The notes under the pieces were generated by a model. That model searched no databases and was not told where the DNA came from. It saw only the letters and a list, made by a program, of their open reading frames with translations. 39,271 nucleotides of DNA, from positions 1-39,271 of the forward strand of contig JAZSOH010000033.1 of the NCBI GenBank assembly GCA_045536815.1, in the 5' to 3' direction. Of the stretch, positions 14,282-22,144 are shown piece by piece (the first letter of the stretch is position 1; each line of letters starts with the position of its first letter). The stretch comes from UMGS1279 sp045536815 (GTDB lineage Bacteria; Bacillota; Clostridia; Oscillospirales; Acutalibacteraceae). The position numbers and the translations under genes were made by a program.

Positions 14282-15145
14282 ATGTCATTTGTTACAATAA
14301 AAAACAAAGAGCTTACTGTGGTTATAAACACACTCGGCGCACAAATAGATTCTATTAAGGATAATGCTACCGGTAGGGAATATATGTGGGAAGCTGACCC
14401 TGAAATTTGGGAAGATAAAGCACCTGTTTTGTTTCCAATAGTTGGTAGACTTGAAAACGGAAAATATGTTTTTGAGGGCAAAGAGTACGAAATGGGAATG
14501 CACGGCTTCGCTCAGAATATGGAGTTTGCTATTGAAAATTTGAGCGAAACTTCGGTTTGCTTTGTTATCAACTCAAATGAGGAAACAAAAAAAGTCTATC
14601 CGTTTGATTTCGAATTTAGGGTTATTTTCACTCTTGAAGGAAGAAAGCTTTCTACCGATTTTGTTACTAAAAATTTATCGAATAGGGATATGTACTATTC
14701 GGTAGGTTCTCATGAAGGCTTTGCGATAAGCGGTGGGGTTGAAAATTATAGCATTGTTTTAGATGAGGCAGAAACTCTCGCAAAATATGAAGTTCTTCCA
14801 ACCGGTGTTATAGGCGAGATACCCGTACCTTGTTTTGATAATACAAACACTTTAAAGCTTTCTGAAGAATATTTTAAGGTTGATGCTCTTATCTTTTTTG
14901 ATATGAAATCAAAAGGAATGGCTCTTAGAGATGATAGAAGCGGTGAGAAAATTCACGTTTCTTTCCCGGATGCAGATACTGTGCTTGTATGGAAAGAGCC
15001 GAACGCTTCATTTGTTTGTATTGAGCCTTGGTCGGGAACACCCGACCTTGCTTGGAAAAGGGTAGATGACTTTTCTAAAAAATATCGTATACGTACATTA
15101 AAAGACAAAGAAAGCGAAAAAATTTCGCACGAAATAACTTTTTAA
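14282..15145 (+). CDS. Aldose 1-epimerase-family protein (LacX-like)
   Basis: Mutarotase-like proteins interconvert alpha and beta anomers of free or phosphorylated aldoses. The 287-residue protein shows the family landmarks LFPIVGRLENGKY (about 50-62), HGFAQNMEF (about 75-83), SVGSHEGFAI (about 140-149) with the catalytic-site histidine, and the C-terminal glutamate in CIEPWSGTPD (about 247-256). This matches the LacX branch, often found in sugar operons with uncertain substrates. The ATG is preceded by AAAAAGGTG with a rather long spacing. The next gene follows after 12 bases, so they are cotranscribed. Its presence suggests the pathway begins with an aldopyranose that must be anomerised or opened. 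Confidence 0.88.
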   Translation: MSFVTIKNKELTVVINTLGAQIDSIKDNATGREYMWEADPEIWEDKAPVLFPIVGRLENGKYVFEGKEYEMGMHGFAQNMEFAIENLSETSVCFVINSNEETKKVYPFDFEFRVIFTLEGRKLSTDFVTKNLSNRDMYYSVGSHEGFAISGGVENYSIVLDEAETLAKYEVLPTGVIGEIPVPCFDNTNTLKLSEEYFKVDALIFFDMKSKGMALRDDRSGEKIHVSFPDADTVLVWKEPNASFVCIEPWSGTPDLAWKRVDDFSKKYRIRTLKDKESEKISHEITF

Positions 15146-15157
15146 AGGAGTATTAAA

Positions 15158-16492
15158 ATGGCAAAAATTAAAACAGGTTTTGCACGTGTCTGCATAACAC
15201 CACCTCTTGGTACACCCGTTTGGGGATACTATGAAGAACGCTTTACTAAAGGCGTTTTGGACGATTTATATGCTACCGCCGTTGCTTTTGATGACGGCAA
15301 AAACAAGGCTGTTATTATAAGCGCCGAGCTTTTACACCTGACAACAAAGCATAGCAATATTGTCAGAAAGGTTATTTCGGATTTTTGTAATATACCCGTT
15401 GAGGCTATTTTTATTGCTTGTACTCATACACATACCGGTCCGCTTGTTGAGATTGGTGCTGAAAATGAAAGCGATTATGACAGATTTTTAATAAATCAGC
15501 TTAGGGACGCAGCTTACTATGCGCTTGGCGATTTAAGGGATACCGAGTTTTCAATTAACGTTGGCGAGGCAAAGAATCTCTCCTTCGTACGTAGATATAG
15601 AATGAAAGATGGCTCTGTTCAAACTAACCCGGGTGTTGGTAACCCCAATATAAAAGAAATGCTTGGCAAACCCACCGAAAAGGTGAATCTTGTTAAGCTT
15701 GAGCGTGATGGTGGGGACGATATTTTTGTTGTTTCCTTTGGTACCCACCCCGACACAGTAGGCGGCGAGCTTATAAGTGCTGACTGGCCCGGTTTTGTTC
15801 GTTCTACTATTGAAAAAGCCCTTGACGGTGTTAAGTGTCTTTTCCTCAATGGTGTTCAAGGTGATGTTAACCACATTAACCCAAATCCTACCGAGGGAGA
15901 GAAAAAGGGCACATTCATTGATTTTGATAGCGTTCCAAGAGGCTATGACCACGCTAAATATATGGGTCGCGCTATTGCGGGTGCGGTGCTTCAAATTTGC
16001 GATAAGACCGAGCCTGTAAACGTAGGCGATATTAAGTTTGCGGGCGGAGATATCAAAATTGCCTCAAACCAAGAAAACGATAGACTAGAGGAAGCTGAAA
16101 GAATTTATAAGCTTCATAACGAGGGCAAAGACGAAGAAATTCCCTTTACCGAAATGGAACTTACAACAGTCGTTGCCGAAGCAACCCGTATTGTAAGGCT
16201 AAAAGACGGCCCCGAGTTTTATGATTTTACACTTTCGGCTATAAGTATGGGTGATATTGCTTTTACCGGCTTCCCGGGTGAGCCTTTTGTTGAGCTTGGC
16301 AGAAGGATTGAAGACGCTTCTCCCTTCAAAATGACCTTTACTTGCTGTCTTGTAAACGGCGGTGATTCCTATTTCCCAACAAGTGCAGCTTTTGATGAGG
16401 GCGGCTACGAGGCACGAAGCTCTTACCTTAAACGCGGTGCCGACGACGTTTTAGTAAACGGCGCGCTTGACCTTTTAAATAAGGTTAAATAA
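15158..16492 (+). CDS. Neutral/alkaline ceramidase N-terminal-domain protein, cytosolic
   Basis: Neutral ceramidases are zinc amidases that split N-acyl groups from sphingosine. This 444-residue protein has the N-terminal catalytic domain but no signal peptide and no C-terminal Ig-like domain. Zinc-site motifs include CTHTHTGPLVE (His90, His92), FGTHPDTVGGELISADWPG (third histidine near 194) and GVQGDVNHINP (about 235-245). The C-terminal glutamate is probably in GFPGEPFVELGR (about 370-381). Bacterial relatives without signal peptides are common in sugar-utilisation loci but are not functionally defined. Its genomic position next to a NagA-like deacylase suggests that it hydrolyses an amide or ester of a sugar-derived compound in the cytoplasm. 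It is the last gene of the operon, ribosome site AAAGGAG. Confidence 0.85.
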   Translation: MAKIKTGFARVCITPPLGTPVWGYYEERFTKGVLDDLYATAVAFDDGKNKAVIISAELLHLTTKHSNIVRKVISDFCNIPVEAIFIACTHTHTGPLVEIGAENESDYDRFLINQLRDAAYYALGDLRDTEFSINVGEAKNLSFVRRYRMKDGSVQTNPGVGNPNIKEMLGKPTEKVNLVKLERDGGDDIFVVSFGTHPDTVGGELISADWPGFVRSTIEKALDGVKCLFLNGVQGDVNHINPNPTEGEKKGTFIDFDSVPRGYDHAKYMGRAIAGAVLQICDKTEPVNVGDIKFAGGDIKIASNQENDRLEEAERIYKLHNEGKDEEIPFTEMELTTVVAEATRIVRLKDGPEFYDFTLSAISMGDIAFTGFPGEPFVELGRRIEDASPFKMTFTCCLVNGGDSYFPTSAAFDEGGYEARSSYLKRGADDVLVNGALDLLNKVK

Positions 16493-16519
16493 ACCTTTAG
16501 ATAGGTAATATAATAATAG

Positions 16520-16549
16520 ACGGCTATGCAGCACGCTCTGCATAGCCGT
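16520..16549. terminator. Bidirectional terminator after the sugar locus
   Basis: ACGGCTATGCAG (16520-16531) and CTGCATAGCCGT (16538-16549) form a perfect 12-bp stem followed by TTTT. It separates the ceramidase-like gene from the convergent rluA-family gene. Confidence 0.92.
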
Positions 16550-16560
16550 TTTTATATATT

Positions 16561-17523
16561 CTATATTTTTTTACCAAAAAGTTCTTTGGCAAACCAAACA
16601 TCTTTTACCCTAAAGGTTTTACCGCTGAGATAGTTTAAAATACCTGCATCAGTATCAAACTTAAAAGTAAGCTCGAAAGAGTAAAGCGCTTGTTTATTGA
16701 AGCCTAGCTTTTTGTCGTTTGCTATTTTGCCGTATTTGCCGTCGCCCAGTAGCGGATGACCAATAGAAGCCATATGTGCGCGTATTTGGTGTGTACGACC
16801 CGTTATTAGTTCAACCTCAATTAGCGATAGATTATCTTTTTCTGCCAAAACCTTGTATTTCGTTTTTATCGTTTTTGTTTTTTCGGTTTTGTTTTTTTCG
16901 AGAAAAACTTTATTATTTTTTTCATCTTTAAAAAGAAAACCTTCCAGTATGTCTTCTTTTTTCTTAAGTTTGCCGTGAACAACCGCTAAATACCTTTTGT
17001 CAAGCTCGCGGTTTTTAATTTTGTCGCAAAGAATTTTTAGTGCGGCGGCATTTTTTGCGGCTATAACAATTCCACCTGTGTTTCGGTCTATTCTGTTGGC
17101 AAGGGCAGGGGTAAAGCTGTTTTCACTTTCAGGGTTATATTCACCTTTTTTATATAGATAGTGGCAGATACGTGAAATTAAAGTATCGGTATACTCATTT
17201 TTGTCCGGATGCACTAAAACGCCCTGTTTTTTATCAACCAAAAGGATATTTTCATCTTCGTAAACTATGTTAAGCTTGTCAGAAGCCGAAAGAAAATCGT
17301 ATTTAGGCTCAGGCCTTGCTGCAAACTCGTCGGGAACATAAGCCTCAATAACGTCGCCTTCTTTTGGCTTGTCGGCAATATTAACTCTTTTTCGGTTAAG
17401 CTTGATATCCTTTTGTCTTATGTATTTATACATAAGCGATTTAGGCATGGTGGGCATTAGTTTTGCAAGAAGCTTATCCATTCGCATACCCGCATCGTTT
17501 TTTCCTACTATATATTTAAGCAT
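16561..17523 (-). CDS. RluA-family pseudouridine synthase
   Basis: RluA-type enzymes isomerise uridines in rRNA (or tRNA). The 320-residue protein has an N-terminal S4 RNA-binding domain (about 1-60, RMDKLLAKLMPTMPKSLMYK) and the catalytic motif ANRIDRNTGGIVIAAK with the nucleophilic aspartate (about residue 139). ITGRTHQIRAHMASIGHPLLGDGKYG (about 243-268, in parts) is the second family signature. The ATG at 17523 is preferred because AAGGCGG lies just upstream. An in-frame start 39 bases earlier has no ribosome site. RluC/RluD specificity cannot be told by eye. It is monocistronic, divergent from azlC. Confidence 0.92.
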   Translation of the reverse strand: MLKYIVGKNDAGMRMDKLLAKLMPTMPKSLMYKYIRQKDIKLNRKRVNIADKPKEGDVIEAYVPDEFAARPEPKYDFLSASDKLNIVYEDENILLVDKKQGVLVHPDKNEYTDTLISRICHYLYKKGEYNPESENSFTPALANRIDRNTGGIVIAAKNAAALKILCDKIKNRELDKRYLAVVHGKLKKKEDILEGFLFKDEKNNKVFLEKNKTEKTKTIKTKYKVLAEKDNLSLIEVELITGRTHQIRAHMASIGHPLLGDGKYGKIANDKKLGFNKQALYSFELTFKFDTDAGILNYLSGKTFRVKDVWFAKELFGKKI

Positions 17524-17603
17524 ATAAAACCGCCTTTTTATTTTATATGAGTATTGTAACATAAAAAATGTCGTCTGAAAAGAGTTTTTGTAACTTTTTA
17601 ATG

Positions 17604-17632
17604 TTTACTTTAATCTTTATTAGTGATATAAT
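17604..17632 (+). promoter_or_regulatory. Sigma-A promoter of azlCD
   Basis: TTTACT (17604-17609) and TATAAT (17627-17632) with a 17-base spacer lie 30 bases before the azlC start. Confidence 0.7.
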
Positions 17633-17662
17633 TATTAAAGTTTTTAAAATAAAGGGGTTTTT

Positions 17663-18376
17663 ATGAACAAATTTAAAATTTGGCTCCAAGGAATAAAGGA
17701 CGGTTTCCCAATATTTTTGGGATATTTCGCAGTTTCCTTTACACTTGGTATTGCTGCCAAAAATATTGGTATGAGTGGTTTTGAAGCGGCGCTTATGTCG
17801 GCAACAAATCTCACCTCTGCGGGTGAGTTCGCGGCGCTTTCAATTATTGCCACATCATCGGGGTATATAGAAATGGCCCTCACCGAACTTATAATAAATT
17901 TAAGATATGCGCTAATGTCTTCGGCACTTAGCCAAAAAATTAACCCGAAGACAAGTATTTTTCATCGTCTTTTAATTGCCTTTGGCAATACCGATGAAAT
18001 TTTTGCCGTTGCAACCTCAAAAGAAGGTTATGTAAGTCCTTATTACTGTTACGGCCTTACTTTTCTCCCTCTTATTGGGTGGACTCTTGGCACATTACTT
18101 GGCGCTTCCGCGGGCTCTCTTTTGCCGGCAAGAGTTATAAGCGCGCTAAGTGTTGCTCTCTATGGTATGTTTATTGCCATAATTATTCCACCTGCAAGAA
18201 AAAATAAGGTTATTATGGGCATTATTTTGGTATCTATGGGACTTAGTGCAGTTTTCACTTATGCTCCAATTTTAAAACTCATACCATCAGGCTTTAGAAT
18301 AATTATCTTAACAGTTTTAATAGCGGGTGCTTCGGCATACTTCTTCCCGATAAATGAAAAGGAGGAAGCAAAATGA
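17663..18376 (+). CDS. azlC: AzlC-family branched-chain amino acid exporter, large subunit
   Basis: AzlC with AzlD forms a two-component exporter of branched-chain amino acids and their analogues (azaleucine resistance). The 237-residue protein is strongly hydrophobic with about seven to eight membrane segments. Family features include GIKDGFPIFLGYFAVSFTLGIAA (about 10-32, in parts), the repeated small-residue stretch MSATNLTSAGEFAAL, and ELIINLRYALMSSALSQ (about 76-92). The ribosome site is AAAGGGG. The stop overlaps the azlD start in an ATGA, so the two are coupled. Identification is secure, the exact substrate less so. Confidence 0.92.
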   Translation: MNKFKIWLQGIKDGFPIFLGYFAVSFTLGIAAKNIGMSGFEAALMSATNLTSAGEFAALSIIATSSGYIEMALTELIINLRYALMSSALSQKINPKTSIFHRLLIAFGNTDEIFAVATSKEGYVSPYYCYGLTFLPLIGWTLGTLLGASAGSLLPARVISALSVALYGMFIAIIIPPARKNKVIMGIILVSMGLSAVFTYAPILKLIPSGFRIIILTVLIAGASAYFFPINEKEEAK

Positions 18377-18678
18377 GTGGAAACATTTATATTTACATAG
18401 CCGTTATGGCGGGGGTTACTTTTCTAATTCGTGCTTTGCCGCTAACACTTATAAGAAAAGAAATAACCAATAAGTTTATTAAATCCTTTCTATATTATGT
18501 ACCTTTTGTTACTTTAGCGGTTATGACGGTGCCTAGCATTTTAACCTCTACCGAAAGCGTTTGGTCGGCTTTGGCGGGACTTGTTACTGCGCTGATATTA
18601 GCTTATTTTGAAAAGGGTCTTTTTATTGTTTCGGTTAGTGCCTGCGCAGCGGTATTTTTAATAGAACTTATAATTTAA
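18373..18678 (+). CDS. azlD: AzlD-family exporter small subunit
   Basis: The 101-residue membrane protein has about four hydrophobic helices and the AzlD landmark TFLIRALPLTLI (about 16-27), then FLYYVPFVTLAVMTVPSIL (about 39-57). It partners AzlC for amino acid export. Its ATG overlaps the azlC stop (ATGA), and an internal AAGGAGG in the azlC end serves as its ribosome site. It ends at a terminator shared with the convergent radical SAM gene. Confidence 0.9.
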   Translation: MSGNIYIYIAVMAGVTFLIRALPLTLIRKEITNKFIKSFLYYVPFVTLAVMTVPSILTSTESVWSALAGLVTALILAYFEKGLFIVSVSACAAVFLIELII

Positions 18679-18696
18679 TATCGTTTAATAAAAAAA

Positions 18697-18720
18697 GCTC
18701 TTAAGAAAATTCTTAAGAGC
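18697..18720. terminator. Bidirectional terminator between azlD and the radical SAM gene
   Basis: GCTCTTAAGAA (18697-18707) and TTCTTAAGAGC (18710-18720) form a perfect 11-bp stem with A-rich and T-rich flanks on either side. Confidence 0.85.
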
Positions 18721-18724
18721 ATTT

Positions 18725-19612
18725 TTATTTATCCCATTTAGGTATAAGGGCGGTTCCAACAGAATCCTTTTCTTGTAAAAAACCGGAAAGACCAAGTTCA
18801 CTTAACATATTTGCTGCAATAATGTAATCTTCTTCACTTACTTTGCCTTTAAGTTCTAGGGGTAAGTTTTCACAAACCGGGGTATATTGTCTCATAAGGC
18901 TTATTAAAACCTCATCTTTAAAGTTTTTAGCAATAAATTTAAGTATTTGTTTTGTGTCGCTAAGTAGGGTGGGAAGCATTAAATGGCGAATAATTACACC
19001 TCTTTTTAGGGTCCCGTCATAGCCAACTTCAAAATTGCCTACGTTTTTAATCATTTGCTTTATTGATTCGCTACAAAAGTCAAAATAGTCTTCAGTTTTT
19101 GAATAAAGCCCACTATAGTAGGGACTAAAATATTTAAAATCGGTAAGAAAAATATCAATTGTGTCACTAAGTTCTTTGATAATTTCAGGCTTTTCAAAGC
19201 CTGAAGTATTGTAGACGGTGGGTATTTTAAGCCCCTTGGCTTTAGAAATTTTTACCGACTTATAAACAATAGGCATATAGTGTGTTGGGGTTACAAAATT
19301 TATATTGTGTGCACCTTTTTCTTGTAATAAAAGCATTTCTTCTGCAAGTTTTTCTGCCGAATAAATTTTGCCTTTTGATTTACCCTTACTTATTTCAAAG
19401 TTTTGACAGTAAATGCACCCTAAACTGCAGTGGGTGAAAAATATAGTACCCGAACCATTTTTGCCCGAAATTACAGGCTCTTCGCCGAAATGTAGAGAAA
19501 TTTTAGAAATTTCCATCTCATTTGTTGCACCGCAAAAACCTTTTTCGCCAATATTTCGGTTGGCTTTACAGTTTCTGGGACAAAGAGTGCAGTTTTCAAA
19601 TTCAGTATACAA
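18725..19612 (-). CDS. Radical SAM protein, pyruvate-formate-lyase-activase-like
   Basis: The 295-residue protein has an N-terminal cysteine cluster CTLCPRNCKANR...GFCGA (about 8-29) and the radical SAM motif HCSLGCIYCQNFE (CxxxCxxC, about 61-73). This organisation is that of PflA-related proteins, including the AmmeMemoRadiSam group, whose members use S-adenosylmethionine to start radical chemistry or activate a glycyl-radical enzyme. No glycyl-radical partner is in the window. The start is taken as TTG at 19612, because AGGGGGTGA lies directly before it. The longer in-frame GTG at 19651 overlaps a TATAAT box and lacks a ribosome site. Substrate unknown. Confidence 0.85.
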   Translation of the reverse strand: MYTEFENCTLCPRNCKANRNIGEKGFCGATNEMEISKISLHFGEEPVISGKNGSGTIFFTHCSLGCIYCQNFEISKGKSKGKIYSAEKLAEEMLLLQEKGAHNINFVTPTHYMPIVYKSVKISKAKGLKIPTVYNTSGFEKPEIIKELSDTIDIFLTDFKYFSPYYSGLYSKTEDYFDFCSESIKQMIKNVGNFEVGYDGTLKRGVIIRHLMLPTLLSDTKQILKFIAKNFKDEVLISLMRQYTPVCENLPLELKGKVSEEDYIIAANMLSELGLSGFLQEKDSVGTALIPKWDK

Positions 19613-19642
19613 AGCTTCACCCCCTAGTGTACGATATAAACA

Positions 19643-19671
19643 ATTATACACTAAGAGGCCTAATTTTTAAA
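19643..19671 (-). promoter_or_regulatory. Probable promoter of the radical SAM gene
   Basis: On the minus strand a consensus TATAAT (19648-19643) lies 30 bases before the TTG start, with a weak TTTAAA -35 box (19671-19666) at 17 bases. Its -10 box covers the alternative GTG start, which argues against that start. Confidence 0.5.
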
Positions 19672-19675
19672 GAGT

Positions 19676-20332
19676 TTATCTACAAAATCTGTGTTTTCCT
19701 ATTTTTGTAATTAAGGGACGCGACCAAATCCAACCATTTGTTGCGGTTGAAGGATTAAAATAATATATTGCCCCACCCGATGGGTCTAAACCGTTTAAAG
19801 CATCACGTGCCGCTTTGTAGGCACTGTCGGCAACGGGCTTTTCAAACTGTCCGTCATAAAGGCAACTAAAAGCGCCGTTTTGGTAAATAACGCCCGACAC
19901 CGAAGAGGGAAAAGAAGGGTGCTCAACACGGTTTAAAACAACTGCGCCAACTGCAACCTGCCCAGCATACGGCTCACCTCTCGCCTCTGCAGAAATAAGC
20001 CTTGCTAAAAGGTTAAGCTCTGAATCTGAATATCCGTTCGAAGAACTTGTTGGTAGGCCTATTTTTGCTAAAGTTTTTGGCCCTGCAATACCATCAGGTG
20101 TAAGACCGTTCTTTTTTTGAAAGGAAATTACGGCGTTTTTTGTTGCGGTTCCGTAAATGCCATCGACAGCGCCTTTATAATATCCCCAATTTTTAAGTCG
20201 TGTTTGAATATTTTTAACCTCGCTTCCCCTAGAACCCATTTTTGAAAGCGCAGATACCGAAATACCACCTAGTGTAAGCGTTATAAGAATAATTACTACA
20301 ACTATATATATAAAACGTCTATCATTTCTCAT
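19676..20332 (-). CDS. sleB: SleB-type spore cortex-lytic hydrolase
   Basis: SleB is a lytic transglycosylase that degrades muramic-delta-lactam peptidoglycan during spore germination. The 218-residue protein has an N-terminal signal/anchor helix (about 7-29), a peptidoglycan-binding domain (about 32-92: GSRGSEVKNIQTRLKNWGYY, GIYGTATKNAV, GLTPDGIAGPKT) and a C-terminal Hydrolase_2 domain (about 105-218). The latter begins LLARLISAEARGEPY with the catalytic glutamate (about 115), followed by GQVAVGAVVLNRV and GAIYYFNPSTATNGWIW. The order matches SleB/CwlJ-class enzymes. Presence of the PG-binding domain favours SleB over CwlJ. The ribosome site is AAAGGAG. No ypeB lies next to it, unlike in Bacillus. 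Forespore expression is expected but no sigma-G box was confirmed. Confidence 0.9.
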   Translation of the reverse strand: MRNDRRFIYIVVVIILITLTLGGISVSALSKMGSRGSEVKNIQTRLKNWGYYKGAVDGIYGTATKNAVISFQKKNGLTPDGIAGPKTLAKIGLPTSSSNGYSDSELNLLARLISAEARGEPYAGQVAVGAVVLNRVEHPSFPSSVSGVIYQNGAFSCLYDGQFEKPVADSAYKAARDALNGLDPSGGAIYYFNPSTATNGWIWSRPLITKIGKHRFCR

Positions 20333-20461
20333 TTTGTCAACTCCTTTATTAAAATTTTAACCAAAACATATTAAAATATTAAATCTTACTTTAATTTGCA
20401 TTTTTTGTAAAAAATAAATATGTAAAAGTTCCAATAAAAGAGTTTGAAGATGTGACATTGC

Positions 20462-20490
20462 TTTACTTTTATAGTTAAATGTGTTATACT
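20462..20490 (+). promoter_or_regulatory. Probable promoter of the ttcA-like gene
   Basis: TTTACT (20462-20467) and TATACT (20485-20490) with a 17-base spacer lie 29 bases before the start codon. Confidence 0.6.
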
Positions 20491-20519
20491 GTTCTTATCT
20501 TTTTTAGTAGGGGAATTGT

Positions 20520-21353
20520 ATGGATAGATGCACCGAAATAGAGCGTAGCATAATAAAAAAATTCAGAAAAGAAATTTGGAATAGGTTTGTTGAAGCAGTT
20601 CAGTCTTACGAGCTTGTAAGAGAAGGGGATAAAATCGCCGTTTGCATTTCGGGAGGTAAGGACTCTTTTTTACTTGCAAAGCTTATGCAGGAGCTAAAAC
20701 TTCACGGACATACGAAATTTGAACTTGAGTTTATATGTATGGACCCTGGGTATACCCCTGAAAACAGGGCGCAAATTGAAAACAACTGTAAGCTACTTAA
20801 TATACCTGTAAAAATATTCGATTCTAACATTTTTGAAGCGGTTGTAAGTATTGAGCAGTCACCTTGTTACCTTTGTGCGAGAATGAGGCGCGGTTATCTT
20901 TATAGCTTTGCAAGGGATTTAGGTTGTAATAAAATTGCCCTTGGGCACCATTTTAACGACGCTATTGAAACAGCCCTTATGGGTATGTTATATAGCGGTC
21001 AGTTTCAAACTATGATGCCAAAGCTTAAAAGCACAAATTTTTCGGGTATGGAGCTTATTCGACCGCTTTACTGTATAAGGGAAGATGATATTAAGGCATT
21101 TGCAAGGTATAATGACCTTAAGTTTTTAAACTGCGCTTGTAAGTTTACCGAAAAAATTGGTTCTGCTCAGTATCAAAACGAAAAGGAAGAGACCTCTAAG
21201 CGTTATAAGTGTAAGGAACTTATAAAAGAACTTAAAAATGATAACGATTTAATTGATATAAACATATTCCGCAGTTTTCATAGAGTTAATTTAAACACCA
21301 TTATAGGTTATACAAAAAACGGGGAAGAAGTAAGCTTTTTAGATGAATATTAA
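20520..21353 (+). CDS. ttcA: TtcA-family tRNA cytidine 2-thiolation protein
   Basis: TtcA-type enzymes adenylate a tRNA base through a PP-loop and transfer sulfur using an iron-sulfur cluster. The 277-residue protein has the PP-loop AVCISGGKDSFLLAKL (about 40-55), a CxxC motif in SPCYLCARMRRGYLY (about 118-132) and further cysteines in LNCACKF (about 201-207). ALGHHFNDAIETALMGMLYSGQ (about 141-162, in parts) is the conserved loop of the TtcA/TilS group. It could equally be another member of this ATPase family with a different tRNA position. TtcA is the best match by motif order. It is a single gene with its own promoter and terminator. Confidence 0.82.
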   Translation: MDRCTEIERSIIKKFRKEIWNRFVEAVQSYELVREGDKIAVCISGGKDSFLLAKLMQELKLHGHTKFELEFICMDPGYTPENRAQIENNCKLLNIPVKIFDSNIFEAVVSIEQSPCYLCARMRRGYLYSFARDLGCNKIALGHHFNDAIETALMGMLYSGQFQTMMPKLKSTNFSGMELIRPLYCIREDDIKAFARYNDLKFLNCACKFTEKIGSAQYQNEKEETSKRYKCKELIKELKNDNDLIDINIFRSFHRVNLNTIIGYTKNGEEVSFLDEY

Positions 21354-21356
21354 AAA

Positions 21357-21390
21357 ACACCGATTACTAAACTCACTTAGTAATCGGTGT
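21357..21390. terminator. Bidirectional terminator after ttcA
   Basis: ACACCGATTACTAA (21357-21370) and TTAGTAATCGGTGT (21377-21390) form a perfect 14-bp stem flanked by A6 and T6. It serves the convergent genes on both sides. Confidence 0.93.
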
Positions 21391-21393
21391 TTT

Positions 21394-22134
21394 TTATTCT
21401 ACAATAAAATATGTAATGAAGGTGCCTTTATCGTTTGAAATAACAATTTTATGCTTGCCCGTTTTAGTTCTGGCACCAACGCGCCACTGCCAAGAAACCT
21501 TGCCATTTTTATCGCTAGTCTTATCTTCAAGGCCCTTTGCAGTGCTTTTGTTTTCACCGTAATAAACCGCGATAGAATAGAGAGTATTTGGCTTACCTTT
21601 AATTTCAAGGGTTGCTGTTTGGCCATTTCCTATTGGGGAGGTAATTTCTAATATTTCAATATCAAGAGCGGCGCCTTCCACTTCGGGTTTACTAGAAGTT
21701 TTGGACTCGTTAGGGGTTTCCGTTTTGTTTGACACCAAAGCTTCCTCTGAAGAAGAATTTAAACTGCCGGTAAAAGCAGATGCTTCGCTTGAAGGTTTAT
21801 CTAAAGTTATATCGGGACTTGAGGCTTTGCTTTCTTTCAAAGAGCTGTAATCATTTAAATCGGTCATAATCAGTATCGAAGAAAGGGGAGCGTTAGACCC
21901 TGTTTTGCCTGAAAGAGAAGGATAAAAAGCAATACCGCAAAATGCAACTAGAAATGCCAAAATAGGCGGTATAAGGTTTAACTTAAATATGCGCTCAAAG
22001 AAGTTTTTGATTTTGGGGATTGGCAGTATAATAATCGCACTTATTATTAAGAATAGGCTAGATAGGTGAAGACCGTTTAAAATAGCCAGTATAATAAATA
22101 TAGCGCAAAGTATACCCAAAACGAAGTTAAGCAT
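21394..22134 (-). CDS. Membrane-anchored protein with a C-terminal beta-sandwich-like domain
   Basis: I do not recognise a characterised family. The 246-residue protein has two to three hydrophobic helices at the N-terminus (about 1-40 and 53-72), then a Ser/Glu/Lys-rich low-complexity linker (about 78-150). A compact C-terminal domain follows (about 152-246), with alternating beta-strand pattern and the motif STAKGLEDKTSDKNGKVSWQ followed by WRVGARTKTGKHKI. This C-terminal pattern recurs in extracellular or surface proteins of Firmicutes. The topology puts the domain outside the cell. It lies 10 bases downstream of the lactate permease gene, so it is probably on the same transcript. A role in permease function is only a guess. 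Confidence 0.7.
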   Translation of the reverse strand: MLNFVLGILCAIFIILAILNGLHLSSLFLIISAIIILPIPKIKNFFERIFKLNLIPPILAFLVAFCGIAFYPSLSGKTGSNAPLSSILIMTDLNDYSSLKESKASSPDITLDKPSSEASAFTGSLNSSSEEALVSNKTETPNESKTSSKPEVEGAALDIEILEITSPIGNGQTATLEIKGKPNTLYSIAVYYGENKSTAKGLEDKTSDKNGKVSWQWRVGARTKTGKHKIVISNDKGTFITYFIVE

Positions 22135-22144
22135 ATGAAACTCC

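Noticed and set aside
6927..16492. Sulfoglycolytic (sulfo-transaldolase) operon
   Set aside because: The aldolase has FSA-type residues. No sulfoquinovosidase, sulfolactaldehyde dehydrogenase or sulfonate exporter is present.
17524..17562. Longer N-terminus for the RluA-family gene
   Set aside because: The added residues lack a ribosome site, whereas AAGGCGG precedes the ATG at 17523 where the S4 domain starts.
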